Assembly (NCBI GenBank): GCA_017399035.1
Contig: JAFQEM010000012.1
Location: 1-48,061 of the forward strand
DNA: 48,061 nucleotides
Source of the DNA: Clostridia bacterium
GTDB lineage: Bacteria > Bacillota > Clostridia > Christensenellales > Borkfalkiaceae
Direction of reading: 5' to 3'
Both the position numbers and the translations under genes were made by a program. Numbering within the stretch: position 1 is the stretch's first letter; each line of letters begins with the position of its first letter. Of the stretch, positions 22,911-31,882 are shown piece after piece. A model generated the notes under the pieces. The model was given only the letters and a program-made list of their open reading frames with translations. It made no database searches and was not told the origin of the DNA.

Positions 22911-23813
22911 GTGTTAAAGTCAGTCAATTCAAAAGCGTTTTCTACTGTTTGTGTTATTCTTTCGGGTATTCTGTGGGGAATAATAGCAATTTTTGTAGAC
23001 GGGCTTAAAAGAGTGGGATTTTCTTCTGTGCAATGCGCTGCTATAAGGTGCATTTTCACAAGCCTTTTATTGCTTATTATAATACTTATAACCGATGCCA
23101 AAAGTTTGAAAGTGGAACTTAAAGACTTATTTGTGTTTTTATGCTCTGGCGCGTTTGGTATTTCGGTGTTTAGCCTTTGTTATTTTAAGGCAATACATAT
23201 TTTAGGAGGTGCAAGCGTGCCTTCGTTGTTGCTTAACACTTCGCCTATATTCGTGCTAATAATTGCGTCAATATTTTTTAAAGAAAAAATCACGCTAAAT
23301 AAAATTGTTGCCATTGTTATGGCAGTTTTTGGTGTTGCGTGTGTGTCGGGTGTTTTTAACGGCGTTGGCGCAATATCTCTAGAGGGATTAATTTTTGGAA
23401 TATTGAGCGGTTTGGGTTACGCATTGTATAGCGTTTTTACCAAAAGCGTTGCAAAAAAATATAATCCCTTGGTAATAAATTTCTACGCTTATTTATTCGC
23501 AATGCTCGTCGTAGTTCCTGCGTCGGGAATATTTAATGATATAGGGTTACTTATAACGCCAAAAGGCGCGCTCTATTCTCTAGGGTTAGTGGTGCTTTGC
23601 ACGGCAGTACCGTCAGTTTTATATTCTTTCGGAATGAAAAACTTAAACGTTAGCACGGTTTCAGTTATGGCAATGATAGACCCCGTAACTGCAACGGTGA
23701 TAGGGCTAGCGATTATGAGTGAAAGTATAAGTGTGTTTAAGATTGTTGGCATAATTTGCGTACTCACGGCAATAGTGATATTAAACTTACCGCAAAAAGA
23801 AAAAAATAAATAA
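22911..23813 (+). CDS. EamA-family DMT transporter
   Basis: A 300-residue membrane protein with ten predicted segments in two five-helix EamA halves. The first half opens with FSTVCVILSGILWGIIAIFV, the second near ISLEGLIFGILSGLGYALYSVF; MIDPVTATVIGLAIMSESIS is the typical late motif. Such transporters move small metabolites, amino acids or nucleotides; substrate cannot be told. GTG start with AAGGAG 9 nt upstream. The hairpin array fills its leader. Confidence 0.87.
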   Translation: MLKSVNSKAFSTVCVILSGILWGIIAIFVDGLKRVGFSSVQCAAIRCIFTSLLLLIIILITDAKSLKVELKDLFVFLCSGAFGISVFSLCYFKAIHILGGASVPSLLLNTSPIFVLIIASIFFKEKITLNKIVAIVMAVFGVACVSGVFNGVGAISLEGLIFGILSGLGYALYSVFTKSVAKKYNPLVINFYAYLFAMLVVVPASGIFNDIGLLITPKGALYSLGLVVLCTAVPSVLYSFGMKNLNVSTVSVMAMIDPVTATVIGLAIMSESISVFKIVGIICVLTAIVILNLPQKEKNK

Positions 23814-23826
23814 TAACTTATTGAAT

Positions 23827-23854
23827 AAAAGCCTTGCAATTTTGCAAGGCTTTT
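23827..23854 (+). terminator. Terminator after the DMT transporter
   Basis: AAAAGCCTTGCAA with TTGCAAGGCTTTT, 13-bp perfect stem ending in T residues. Confidence 0.85.
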
Positions 23855-23864
23855 ACAATATAAA

Positions 23865-23893
23865 AAAACGGCAAGTGATTTACTTGCCGTTTT
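23865..23893 (-). terminator. Terminator of fba
   Basis: AAAACGGCAAGT with ACTTGCCGTTTT; on the minus strand it follows the fba stop and ends in a T run. Confidence 0.83.
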
Positions 23894-23911
23894 AATATGC
23901 TAATTATTTAA

Positions 23912-24892
23912 TTATTTGCATTCGTCTGCTTTGCCTGCGCAACCAAGAACGTTAATAAGTTTGTGCTTAACAATTTCTTTAATGTTAGCGCGTGCGGGTT
24001 TCAAATATTCTCTGGGGTCAAACTTGTCGGGCTTTTCGTTGAAGAATTGACGGATAGTTCCGGTCATAGCCAAACGAAGGTCAGAGTCGAGATTGATTTT
24101 GCAAACTGAAAGACCAGCAGCCTTGCGAAGTTGTTCTTCGGGTACGCCGATAGCGTCAGGCATCTTACCGCCGTTGTCGTTTACCATCTTAACGTATTCT
24201 TGTGGAACTGAAGAAGAACCGTGAAGAACGATAGGGAATCCGGGAAGTTTCTTTGAAACTTCTTCTAAAATGTCAAAACGAAGTGCAGGGGGAACTAAAA
24301 TTCCTTGTTCGTTTCTGGTGCATTGTTCGGGTTTGAACTTATATGCACCGTGAGAAGTACCGATAGCGATTGCCAAACTGTCAACGCCAGTTCTGGTAAC
24401 GAATTCAATAACTTCTTCGGGTTTGGTGTAACTTTCTGCGCCGTGTTCAACCTTAACGTCGTCTTCAATACCAGCCAAAGTTCCAAGTTCGCCTTCAACT
24501 GTAACGCCACGAGCGTGAGCGTATTCAACAACCTTTTTGGTGAGTTCAATGTTTTCTTCAAAAGGAAGATGACTTCCGTCAATCATAACAGACGTAAATC
24601 CACCGTCTATGCAAGATTTGCAAGTTTCAAAATCAGGACCGTGGTCAAGGTGTAAAACGATAGGAATTTCAGGGCATTCTTTAACAGCAGCCTCTACAAG
24701 TTTAACAAGGTAAGTGTGGTTAGCGTATGCTCTTGCACCCTTACTAACTTGAAGAATAACTGGAGCGTTAACTTCTTTGCACGCTTCGGTGATACCTTGA
24801 ACGATTTCCATGTTGTTTACGTTGAACGCGCCGATTGCATAGCCGTTCTTGTAAGCCTGTTCAAACATTTTCTTTGAGTTTACTAAAGCCAT
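23912..24892 (-). CDS. fba: Class II fructose-bisphosphate aldolase
   Basis: Splits fructose-1,6-bisphosphate into dihydroxyacetone phosphate and glyceraldehyde-3-phosphate, using Zn2+. The 326-residue protein starts MALVNSKKMFEQAYKNGYAIGAFNVNN. Zn and catalytic residues are visible in VLHLDHGPDFETC, VTVEGELGTLAG, AIAIGTSHGAYKF and FPIVLHGSSSVP, and INLDSDLRLAMTGTIR near the end. It belongs to the FbaA/class IIB-like group. The frame is open 27 codons further, but the ATG at 24892 has GGAGG. Single gene unit. Confidence 0.95.
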   Translation of the reverse strand: MALVNSKKMFEQAYKNGYAIGAFNVNNMEIVQGITEACKEVNAPVILQVSKGARAYANHTYLVKLVEAAVKECPEIPIVLHLDHGPDFETCKSCIDGGFTSVMIDGSHLPFEENIELTKKVVEYAHARGVTVEGELGTLAGIEDDVKVEHGAESYTKPEEVIEFVTRTGVDSLAIAIGTSHGAYKFKPEQCTRNEQGILVPPALRFDILEEVSKKLPGFPIVLHGSSSVPQEYVKMVNDNGGKMPDAIGVPEEQLRKAAGLSVCKINLDSDLRLAMTGTIRQFFNEKPDKFDPREYLKPARANIKEIVKHKLINVLGCAGKADECK

Positions 24893-25111
24893 TTTAAGAC
24901 CTCCAACAATATATAAATATAAATTTTTTATCTTTTCAGGGGAAAGACGTTTATCAACCCCACAATTCGACAAATACTATTATATATCTTTTTTGTCAAA
25001 TAATCAAACAAAATTCAATTCTATATTAAAAATACTTGATAAAAAAACGTTTTAGTTATAAAATAAATAAAAAACTTGCGCTTTGATAGTGCACTAAATT
25101 ATAGGTAAGTT

Positions 25112-26227
25112 ATGCAAGATTTAAGAATTAACAAACTAGCAGAAAATTTAATCAACTATTCGTGTTCGCTAAAAAAGGGCGAAAAGATTTTAATTGAGGC
25201 TAAAGGCATTGATTATATGCTTGTAAACGCTCTCGTTAAAGAAGTTTATAAGGTTGGGGCTTATCCTTTCGTTGAACTTTACGATAACCGTGTAACTAGA
25301 GAACTTTTACTTGGAAACTCGCCTGAACTTGCAAAGATGAAGGCAAAGTTTGACGGCGCTCGTATGGCGGAAATGGACGCTTATATAGGTATTCGCGGTG
25401 GGGAAAACTGCAACGAACTTTCAGACGTACCTGAAAATAACGCTAAAATAGAAAGCGAATATTATTCACACCCCGTTCATCACGAAATTCGTGTTAAAAA
25501 AACCAAGTGGGTTGTTTTGCGTTATCCTAACCAAGGTATGGCGCAACAGGCAGGTATGAGTACCGACGCTTTTGAAGATTTTTATTTTAAGGTATGCAAC
25601 CTTGATTATTCAAAGATGGATAGGGCAATGGACGCGCTTGCAGAAAGAATTAACCGCGCAGACAAAGTGCATATTATCGCTAAAGATACAGACCTAACTT
25701 TTTCTATTAAAGGTATAGGTTGTAAAAAGTGTTCGGGTGAACGCAATATTCCCGACGGAGAAATTTACACCGCGCCCGTTAAAAATAGCGTAAACGGCGT
25801 TATAACCTACAACGCACCGTCTGTTGAAAACGGATTTAAGTTTGAAAACGTTTCACTTACGTTTAAAGACGGAAAAATTATTAAGGCAACCGCAAACGAC
25901 AACGAAAAAGTAAACGCAATTTTTAATACTGACGAGGGCGCAAGATACGTTGGCGAATTTGCTTTTGGCGTAAATCCGTATATAAATAAGCCGATGGGGG
26001 ATATTTTATTTGATGAAAAAATTTCTGGTTCAATACATTTTACCCCCGGTTGTTGTTATGAAGATTGTGATAACGGCAACGTTTCTGCAATCCACTGGGA
26101 TTTGGTTCAAATACAAACCAAAGAGTACGGCGGTGGGGAAATTTACTTCGACGGGGAACTTATTCGTAAAGACGGATTATTTATTCCCGACGATTTAAAG
26201 TGTTTAAACCCCGAAAATTTAAAATAA
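25112..26227 (+). CDS. M29-family aminopeptidase
   Basis: A 371-residue cytoplasmic metallo-aminopeptidase of the thermophilic (AmpS/PepS) M29 family. The metal centre contexts are seen: CSGERNIPDGEIYTAP (Glu), EFAFGVNPYI (Glu), GSIHFTPG (His), NVSAIHWDLVQ (His and Asp). NYSCSLKKGEKILIEAKG is the usual N-terminus. It is somewhat shorter than the classic 400-410 residues. RBS AGGTAAG. It stands alone between fba and gap. Confidence 0.9.
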   Translation: MQDLRINKLAENLINYSCSLKKGEKILIEAKGIDYMLVNALVKEVYKVGAYPFVELYDNRVTRELLLGNSPELAKMKAKFDGARMAEMDAYIGIRGGENCNELSDVPENNAKIESEYYSHPVHHEIRVKKTKWVVLRYPNQGMAQQAGMSTDAFEDFYFKVCNLDYSKMDRAMDALAERINRADKVHIIAKDTDLTFSIKGIGCKKCSGERNIPDGEIYTAPVKNSVNGVITYNAPSVENGFKFENVSLTFKDGKIIKATANDNEKVNAIFNTDEGARYVGEFAFGVNPYINKPMGDILFDEKISGSIHFTPGCCYEDCDNGNVSAIHWDLVQIQTKEYGGGEIYFDGELIRKDGLFIPDDLKCLNPENLK

Positions 26228-26240
26228 TCGCTAAAAATAA

Positions 26241-26269
26241 TTGACTTAACTCTTATTTGGCGGTATAAT
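26241..26269 (+). promoter_or_regulatory. Promoter of gap
   Basis: TTGACT (26241-26246), 17 bp, TATAAT (26264-26269); leader about 50 nt with GGAGG before the ATG. Confidence 0.82.
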
Positions 26270-26325
26270 GTATAAGACGAAATTTGAAAAATTTTAAAGT
26301 ATTATATTATTTGGAGGACATAAAA

Positions 26326-27348
26326 ATGTCAAAAGTAACAAAAGTTGCAATTAACGGTTTCGGTCGTATCGGCCGTCTCGCTTTCAGACAGATGTTCGGT
26401 GCTGAAGGTTACGAAGTTGTTGCTATCAACGACCTCACCAGTCCTGAAATGCTCGCTCATCTTTTGAAATACGACACTATGCAAGGTAACTACGTTGCAC
26501 AAGGTCATACCGTTGAATCTACTGAAGATTCAATTATCGTTGACGGCAAGGAAATTAAAATTTCTAAGTGCGCTAACGCTGCAGAATGCCCCTGGGCTCA
26601 ATACGACGTTGACGTTGTTTTAGAATGCACGGGTTTCTACACCAGCAAAGAAAAGGCTCAAGCTCATATCGTTGCAGGCGCAAAGAAAGTTGTTATTTCT
26701 GCTCCCGCAGGTAACGACCTTCCCACTATCGTTTACAACGTAAACCACAAGACCTTAACTGCTGAAGACAAGATTATCTCTGCTGCATCTTGCACCACCA
26801 ACTGTCTTGCTCCTATGGCAAAGGCTCTCAATGATTACGCTCCTATCCAAAGCGGTATCATGACCACCGTTCACGCTTACACTGGCGACCAAATGATTCT
26901 TGACGGACCCCAAAGAAAGGGTGATAAGAGACGTTCAAGAGCAGGCGCTATGAACATCGTTCCTAACAGCACTGGCGCTGCAAAAGCAATCGGTCTTGTT
27001 ATCCCTGAACTCAATGGTAAACTTATCGGTGCTGCACAACGTGTTCCCACCGCTACTGGTTCAACCACTATCCTTATCGCAGTTGTTAAGGGTAAAGACG
27101 TTACCAAAGAAGGCATCAACGCTGCTATGAAAGCACAAGCTACTGAATCTTTCGGTTACAACACCGACGAAATCGTTTCTTCTGACGTTATCGGTATGAG
27201 ATTTGGTTCACTCTTTGATGCTACTCAAACCATGGTTTCTAAAATTGATGAAGAAACTTATCAAGTACAAGTTGTTTCTTGGTATGACAACGAAAACTCT
27301 TACACCAGCCAAATGGTAAGAACCATCAAATACTTCTCTGAAATCTAA
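26326..27348 (+). CDS. gap: Glyceraldehyde-3-phosphate dehydrogenase
   Basis: NAD-dependent step of glycolysis from glyceraldehyde-3-phosphate to 1,3-bisphosphoglycerate. The 340-residue protein starts [21 protein letters not shown]; the catalytic Cys is in [12 protein letters not shown], with [27 protein letters not shown] (in parts), RVPTATGS and [15 protein letters not shown]. Codon choice differs from its neighbours: many C-ending codons (ATC, CTC, ACC, GGC), as expected for a highly expressed gene. The frame is open 14 codons upstream, but GGAGG marks the ATG at 26326. Confidence 0.97.
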   Translation: MSKVTKVAINGFGRIGRLAFRQMFGAEGYEVVAINDLTSPEMLAHLLKYDTMQGNYVAQGHTVESTEDSIIVDGKEIKISKCANAAECPWAQYDVDVVLECTGFYTSKEKAQAHIVAGAKKVVISAPAGNDLPTIVYNVNHKTLTAEDKIISAASCTTNCLAPMAKALNDYAPIQSGIMTTVHAYTGDQMILDGPQRKGDKRRSRAGAMNIVPNSTGAAKAIGLVIPELNGKLIGAAQRVPTATGSTTILIAVVKGKDVTKEGINAAMKAQATESFGYNTDEIVSSDVIGMRFGSLFDATQTMVSKIDEETYQVQVVSWYDNENSYTSQMVRTIKYFSEI

Positions 27349-27370
27349 TTAAATTTTAGTTTCAAAAACC

Positions 27371-27407
27371 AAAAGCCCTTTGCATAGCATAGGGCTTTTA
27401 TATTTTT
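27371..27407 (+). terminator. Terminator of gap
   Basis: AAAAGCCCT with AGGGCTTTT, 11-nt loop, followed by TATATTTTT. Confidence 0.82.
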
Positions 27408-27516
27408 GTCGCTCATAAAAATTTTTTATAAAAATCGTTTGGTTATTTATAAAATTTATGATATAATTGTTTTTAATAAGTTTTGAAAAAATATAAAATA
27501 AAATTATGGAGAGAAT

Positions 27517-28464
27517 ATGGAAGTAAACGATTATATTTATGAAATATATAGAGAAAAAAGTTTTTCAGTTGCGGCAAAAAAGTTTTTCGTTTCGCAACCT
27601 GCCTTGTCTGCCATGGTTAAAAAGGTAGAAACTGCTTTAGGCGTAACTATATTTGACCGTTCAACCTCACCTATAACCCTTACCGAGGCGGGTAAAATTT
27701 ACATTAAATCTATAGAAGAAATGCGTTCTCTTCAAAAAAGATTAAAAGAAGAACTTAACGACTTGTGCGCGCTAAAAACGGGTACTCTTATTGTAAGTGG
27801 CGAAAATTTTGTTTCTTCTTTTATTATGCCCAAAGTTATAATGCGTTTTTCTGAAATTTATAAAGGTATAAAGGTAGAACTTGTAGAATCTAACTCACCT
27901 GACTTGCGTCAACTTTTACTTACCGACGCAATAGACCTTTTGATTGCGCACGATTTTGACCAAAAACTTTATTCGTGCGAGCCGTTGTTTGACGAAATGT
28001 TGTTGCTTGCCGTTCCTGAAAGACTCTCTATAAATTATGGGCTTAAAGATTGCGTTCTTTCACTAGAAGATATAAAGGCGGGTAAGCATTATCAAGAAAA
28101 TTGTCCAGCAGTAAATCTTGCAACTTTCAAAGACGAAGAGTTTTTAATAATGAAAAAAGGTAACGATATGCAACGTCGCGCTCAACTGCTGTGCGAAAAA
28201 GCAGGCTTTACACCCAAAGCGAGAATATACCTTGACCAACTTATAACGTCTTATAATATGGCTTGCGCTGGTATGGGTATTGCCTTTGTTACTGATATGC
28301 TTGCAACAAATGCAAACGGGGAAAATTGTGTTTATTATAAAATAAAAGGTAACGACGTTACTAGACGTATGTACATAGGTTATAAGCGCAATCGCTATAT
28401 AAGTCAAGCCTGCACCGCGTTTATAGATATGGCAAAAACTGTTTATAAAGACAAACTTTTTTAA
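27517..28464 (+). CDS. LysR-family transcriptional regulator
   Basis: A 315-residue LysR protein: helix-turn-helix at residues about 10-60 (KSFSVAAKKFFVSQPALSAMVKKVE, LGVTIFDRSTSPITLTEAG) and a periplasmic-binding-like effector domain (about 90-300: GTLIVSGENFVSSFIMPKVI, LLIAHDFD, GMGIAFVTDML). Target and ligand are unknown. It lies between gap (own terminator) and a terminator, with no divergent partner gene, so there is no context clue. RBS GGAGAG. Confidence 0.9.
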   Translation: MEVNDYIYEIYREKSFSVAAKKFFVSQPALSAMVKKVETALGVTIFDRSTSPITLTEAGKIYIKSIEEMRSLQKRLKEELNDLCALKTGTLIVSGENFVSSFIMPKVIMRFSEIYKGIKVELVESNSPDLRQLLLTDAIDLLIAHDFDQKLYSCEPLFDEMLLLAVPERLSINYGLKDCVLSLEDIKAGKHYQENCPAVNLATFKDEEFLIMKKGNDMQRRAQLLCEKAGFTPKARIYLDQLITSYNMACAGMGIAFVTDMLATNANGENCVYYKIKGNDVTRRMYIGYKRNRYISQACTAFIDMAKTVYKDKLF

Positions 28465-28509
28465 TACCGTTTTAGGTTTTTAACGACATATGCGCATATA
28501 TTATAATAA

Positions 28510-28536
28510 AAAAGACAGCAAACGCTGTCTTTTTTT
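28510..28536 (+). terminator. Terminator after the LysR gene
   Basis: AAAAGACAGC, AAAC loop, GCTGTCTTTTTTT. Symmetric A/T flanks mean it can also serve the small minus-strand gene that ends at 28551. Confidence 0.88.
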
Positions 28537-28550
28537 ATCTAAAGCGAATT

Positions 28551-28721
28551 TTAACTAAAAGTTGTTGTTGCGTTATTATTGTTACCGCAAAGGCAGTTGC
28601 CAAACCCGTTGACGGTTGTTGAAAGAAGTGCAAGTAGTAAAAGAAGTTGAGTTGTGTTTATCGTATTATTACTCGTTAGTAAAAGCAAAAGAGCGATTAA
28701 AACGATATTGTTTGAGTTCAA
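28551..28721 (-). CDS. 56-residue Leu- and Asn-rich membrane peptide
   Basis: A short minus-strand frame that begins at TTG (28721-28719), 9 nt after a strong AAGGAGG. It reads MNSNNIVLIALLLLLTSNN, then TINTTQLLLLLALLSTTVNG and FGNCLCGNNNNATTTFS. There are two Leu-rich hydrophobic stretches (about residues 6-15 and 26-34) and an Asn-rich tail with a Cys-x-Cys pair. The ribosome binding site, clean stop before a terminator, and non-random composition argue that it is real. I recall similar short LLLLL/Asn-rich clostridial proteins without known function. It is divergent from the ArsR gene. A GTG closer to the binding site is out of frame (stops after 2 codons). Confidence 0.65.
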   Translation of the reverse strand: MNSNNIVLIALLLLLTSNNTINTTQLLLLLALLSTTVNGFGNCLCGNNNNATTTFS

Positions 28722-28769
28722 AACACTTTACCTCCTTAAGATAAAATACGCTTTTTACCATAAAATATA

Positions 28770-28829
28770 ATATGCGACAAATATATTAAAAATTCCACTA
28801 TGCGTTTTATTATACTATATATGCGCAAA
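28770..28829 (+). promoter_or_regulatory. Candidate ArsR operator repeats
   Basis: ATATGCGACAAA (28770-28781) and ATATGCGCAAA (28819-28829) form a direct repeat in the divergent spacer between the 56-residue peptide gene and arsR. A related perfect palindrome, ATATGCGCATAT, lies at 28488-28499. ArsR/SmtB proteins bind AT-rich palindromic sites of this sort; assignment is inferred. Confidence 0.4.
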
Positions 28830-28854
28830 CGTTATAAATAAAAGGAGATTTGTT

Positions 28855-29190
28855 ATGAACGAAGTTTTGCTTGATAGAAGATTGCAATCTATGGTTAAAG
28901 AATACGTTCCACAAGGGGAAATTTTAGACGATTTGGTTTGTTTTTTTTCTATGTTTTCAGACTACACGCGCTTGCGTATAATTTCCGCCCTTGCAATAAG
29001 TGAAATGTGCGTTAGCGACATATCCGTGCTTTTATGTCTAAATCAAACGACGGTGTCGCATCAGTTGCGCTTACTTAAAAATTTAAATGCCGTTACCACT
29101 AGAAGACAAGGCAAAGTTGTGTTCTATTCTTTGCGCAACGAAGTTCTAAACGACGTTCTTTTAAAGGGAGTGGAATTTTTAGGCTATTAA
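28855..29190 (+). CDS. ArsR/SmtB-family regulator
   Basis: A 111-residue winged-helix repressor: FFSMFSDYTRLRIISALAISEMCVSDISVLLCLNQTTVSHQLRLL (in parts) and QGKVVFYSLRNEVLNDVL. The helix alpha-3 stretch reads EMCVSDIS, so only the first of the two Cys of the classic ELCVCD metal site is kept. Metal sensing of the ArsR type is thus possible but not certain. No metal exporter is adjacent; the divergent gene is the small membrane peptide. RBS AAAGGAGA. Confidence 0.85.
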   Translation: MNEVLLDRRLQSMVKEYVPQGEILDDLVCFFSMFSDYTRLRIISALAISEMCVSDISVLLCLNQTTVSHQLRLLKNLNAVTTRRQGKVVFYSLRNEVLNDVLLKGVEFLGY

Positions 29191-29194
29191 CCGC

Positions 29195-29223
29195 TTGTAA
29201 AATTATTAAAAATCGGTTATAAT
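29195..29223 (+). promoter_or_regulatory. Promoter abutting the uvrC start
   Basis: TTGTAA (29195-29200), 17 bp, TATAAT (29218-29223). Six bases (29224-29229) separate the -10 from the ATG, and no Shine-Dalgarno is present, so uvrC is probably leaderless from this promoter. Confidence 0.75.
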
Positions 29224-29229
29224 AAAATA

Positions 29230-31053
29230 ATGAGCGTTATAGAAGAAAAGTTAAAACATCTACCCGAAAACCCCGGCGTTTACGTTATGCTTGACGCTGA
29301 CGGGCAGATTATATACGTCGGTAAGGCAAAAAACCTTAAAAACCGTGTAAGGCAATATTTTTTCAGCGGGGTTAAAACTGACAAAGTTATGGCTATGGTG
29401 AAAAATATAGCCGACTTTTACTATATTATAGTTCCAAGTGAGATTGACGCTCTTTCTTTAGAAAACAATTTAATAAAAAAGCATAAACCAAGATATAATA
29501 TACTCTTAAAAGACGACAAAACTTATCCGTATCTTAAAATAGACTTAAAAGAACCTTATCCAACTTTTAAGGTTACACGAAAAATTAAAAAAGACGGTGC
29601 TAAATATTTTGGTCCGTTTATGGGTGGGGTTTCGGTTAAAGGCGTTTTAGAAATTATAAACCTTGCTTTCGGTTTGCGCCCGTGCGATAAAAAATTAAAT
29701 CCTCAAAAAGCAACGAAGCCTTGCCTTAACTATCACATAAAAAAATGCTTTGCGCCTTGCTCACTTCTAATAAGCGAACAAGAATATAACCAAAAAGTTT
29801 CGGGCGCGATAGATTTTTTAAGTGGGGATATTGCTGACACTGAAAAATTGCTTAAAGAAAAAATGGCTGACGCAGTTGAGCGTGAAGAATTTGAAATTGC
29901 CTTAAAGTTTAGAGATAATCTTTCTTCTTTAGAAAAAATTAAATTAAAAAGAATAACTGCTCTCAATAAGTTCTTAAATGCAGACGTTTTGGCGTATAGG
30001 GCAAACGGAATTTATTCAACCGTAAACTTGCTTATCGTTAGAAACGGCAGAATGCTCGGCAGTAAAAACTTTTCTTTTGAAAGCGCCGCGCTTTCCGACG
30101 GGGACGCTTTGAGCGAATTTGTTATGCGCTATTATAAAAAAGATAGCGATATCCCTGACGAAATTATAACGGCAACCGAAATAACGTCTTCAGACGTAGT
30201 TGCAGATTATATTAAAAATAATTACGGCAAAAGCGTAACGTTTTTATGCGTAAAACAAGGGGTAAGAAAACAACTTGCAGATATGGCAGGGGTCAATGCA
30301 GAAGAACACCTTGAAACAGCCGTAGATAAAATTAAACACAAATCGGATATGACGGTTACCGCTTGCAAGGCGTTGAAAGAAAAACTTTCACTAAAAAATT
30401 TTCCCAAGCGTATGGAATGTTACGACATATCAAACATAAGCGGTGTGGATAAAGTGGGCAGTATGGTGGTGTTTATCGACGGACAGCCAGACTTTGATTC
30501 TTACCGTAGATTTAAGATTAAAACGTTTGAGGGCGCAGATGACTTTAGGGCGCATCAAGAGATGATGAGCCGTCGTCTTGAAAGACTTTTAACAGACCCT
30601 GAAAAATTTCCTAAACCCGATTTAATTATAATTGACGGCGGAAAGGGGCAACTTTCTAGCGTTAAAGAGATTTTTGACCAAAAAGGCGTTGAAGATATAG
30701 ACCTAATATCACTTGCAGAAAAAAACGAAGAAGTTTTTACGTTAGATAGTTCTTTGCCGGTTGTTTTAGAGCGTAGAGATTATTGTCTTAAAATGTTGCA
30801 ACGTATTCGTGACGAAGCGCATCGCTTTGCAATAACTTATCACCGCTCACTTCGTAGTAAACGCGCATTAACTTCGGTGTTAGATAACGTTAAGGGGTTA
30901 GGTAAAATAAAAAAACGCGCGTTGCTTGATAAATTTAAAGATTTAGAAGGTATAATAAAGGCCACCGTTGAAGAACTCAAAACGGTGGAAGGCATAGGCG
31001 ACGTACAGGCAAATAACATAATTTATGCACTTACAAAGGAGGGTTTGAAATGA
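29230..31053 (+). CDS. uvrC: Excinuclease ABC subunit C
   Basis: UvrC makes both incisions in nucleotide excision repair after UvrAB damage recognition. The 607-residue protein has the GIY-YIG nuclease (residues about 10-90: NPGVYVMLDADGQIIYVGKAKNL in parts), the UVR motif that contacts UvrB (about 200-235: DAVEREEFEIALKFRDNL), the RNase H-like 5' nuclease (MECYDISNISG, LIIIDGGKGQLSS, RDEAHRFAITYHR) and C-terminal helix-hairpin-helix pairs. Normal length. It leads uvrC-HAD-lon-engB with tight junctions. Confidence 0.96.
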   Translation: MSVIEEKLKHLPENPGVYVMLDADGQIIYVGKAKNLKNRVRQYFFSGVKTDKVMAMVKNIADFYYIIVPSEIDALSLENNLIKKHKPRYNILLKDDKTYPYLKIDLKEPYPTFKVTRKIKKDGAKYFGPFMGGVSVKGVLEIINLAFGLRPCDKKLNPQKATKPCLNYHIKKCFAPCSLLISEQEYNQKVSGAIDFLSGDIADTEKLLKEKMADAVEREEFEIALKFRDNLSSLEKIKLKRITALNKFLNADVLAYRANGIYSTVNLLIVRNGRMLGSKNFSFESAALSDGDALSEFVMRYYKKDSDIPDEIITATEITSSDVVADYIKNNYGKSVTFLCVKQGVRKQLADMAGVNAEEHLETAVDKIKHKSDMTVTACKALKEKLSLKNFPKRMECYDISNISGVDKVGSMVVFIDGQPDFDSYRRFKIKTFEGADDFRAHQEMMSRRLERLLTDPEKFPKPDLIIIDGGKGQLSSVKEIFDQKGVEDIDLISLAEKNEEVFTLDSSLPVVLERRDYCLKMLQRIRDEAHRFAITYHRSLRSKRALTSVLDNVKGLGKIKKRALLDKFKDLEGIIKATVEELKTVEGIGDVQANNIIYALTKEGLK

Positions 31054-31862
31054 AATATAAACTTTTTATAAGCGATTACGACGGAACGCTAGGTGGCGCA
31101 CCACAGAATAATATAGACCAAGAAACTTTAAACGCTATAAATAGATTTGTTGAAAAAGGTGGGGTTTTTGTAGTTTGTTCGGGCAGAGAAACTTCATCAA
31201 TAACTAGAATTTTGCGTCAACATTCACTCAAAGGTTTGGTGGTTTCATTTCAAGGCGCAAGAATTAGCGATATTGAAAGTGGCAAAGTTATTTTTAGCGG
31301 TGGTTTAAGTGCAGAAAAAGCAATAGAGGCATTAACTGCGGTTGGTGATAGAGGTATAACGCCTATTGCTTACGGCGAAAGTGAACTCTATATAAAAGAG
31401 CGCACGCCTTACGTTGAACATTACGAAAAAGCGGTGGGGCTTACGGGCATAATTACTGATATTGAGCAAGAAGTTAAAAAACAAGGTAAAAACGTAAGTA
31501 AAATTTGTTGGTTAGGCGATAATAAGATAGTAAACGAAACTGCTGACGAATTAAACAAAATTTATAAAAATAAAGGGCTTAAATTTAATAGCGGTGCAAA
31601 CAATTTGCTCGAAGTTATCAACCCTGAATTTAGTAAAGGCGTTGCCGTTAAATTTATTGCCGACTACTATAAAATTCCATTAGAACAAGTAATAGCCGTT
31701 GGCGACAGCACTAACGATATAGATTTACTGGTAGGACCGTGGCACGGCGTTGCGGTGGGCGACGGCAGAGAAGAACTTAAAGCAGTTGCCGACGAGATTA
31801 CCGTAAGTTTTGCGCAAAAACCCGTTAAAACGTTACTTGAAAAATATTGTTTGAACGATTGA
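31050..31862 (+). CDS. Cof-type HAD hydrolase
   Basis: A 270-residue HAD phosphatase with a type IIB (Cof) cap. Motif I is ISDYDGTLG, motif II region FVVCSGRE, the late motif AVGDSTNDIDLL and the GVAVGDGREELKAVADEIT end. Substrate is probably a sugar phosphate or cofactor phosphate; not determinable here. The ATG overlaps the uvrC stop (ATGA), so the two are co-translated. Confidence 0.9.
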   Translation: MKYKLFISDYDGTLGGAPQNNIDQETLNAINRFVEKGGVFVVCSGRETSSITRILRQHSLKGLVVSFQGARISDIESGKVIFSGGLSAEKAIEALTAVGDRGITPIAYGESELYIKERTPYVEHYEKAVGLTGIITDIEQEVKKQGKNVSKICWLGDNKIVNETADELNKIYKNKGLKFNSGANNLLEVINPEFSKGVAVKFIADYYKIPLEQVIAVGDSTNDIDLLVGPWHGVAVGDGREELKAVADEITVSFAQKPVKTLLEKYCLND

Positions 31863-31882
31863 TACATAAGACAGGTGAAAAA

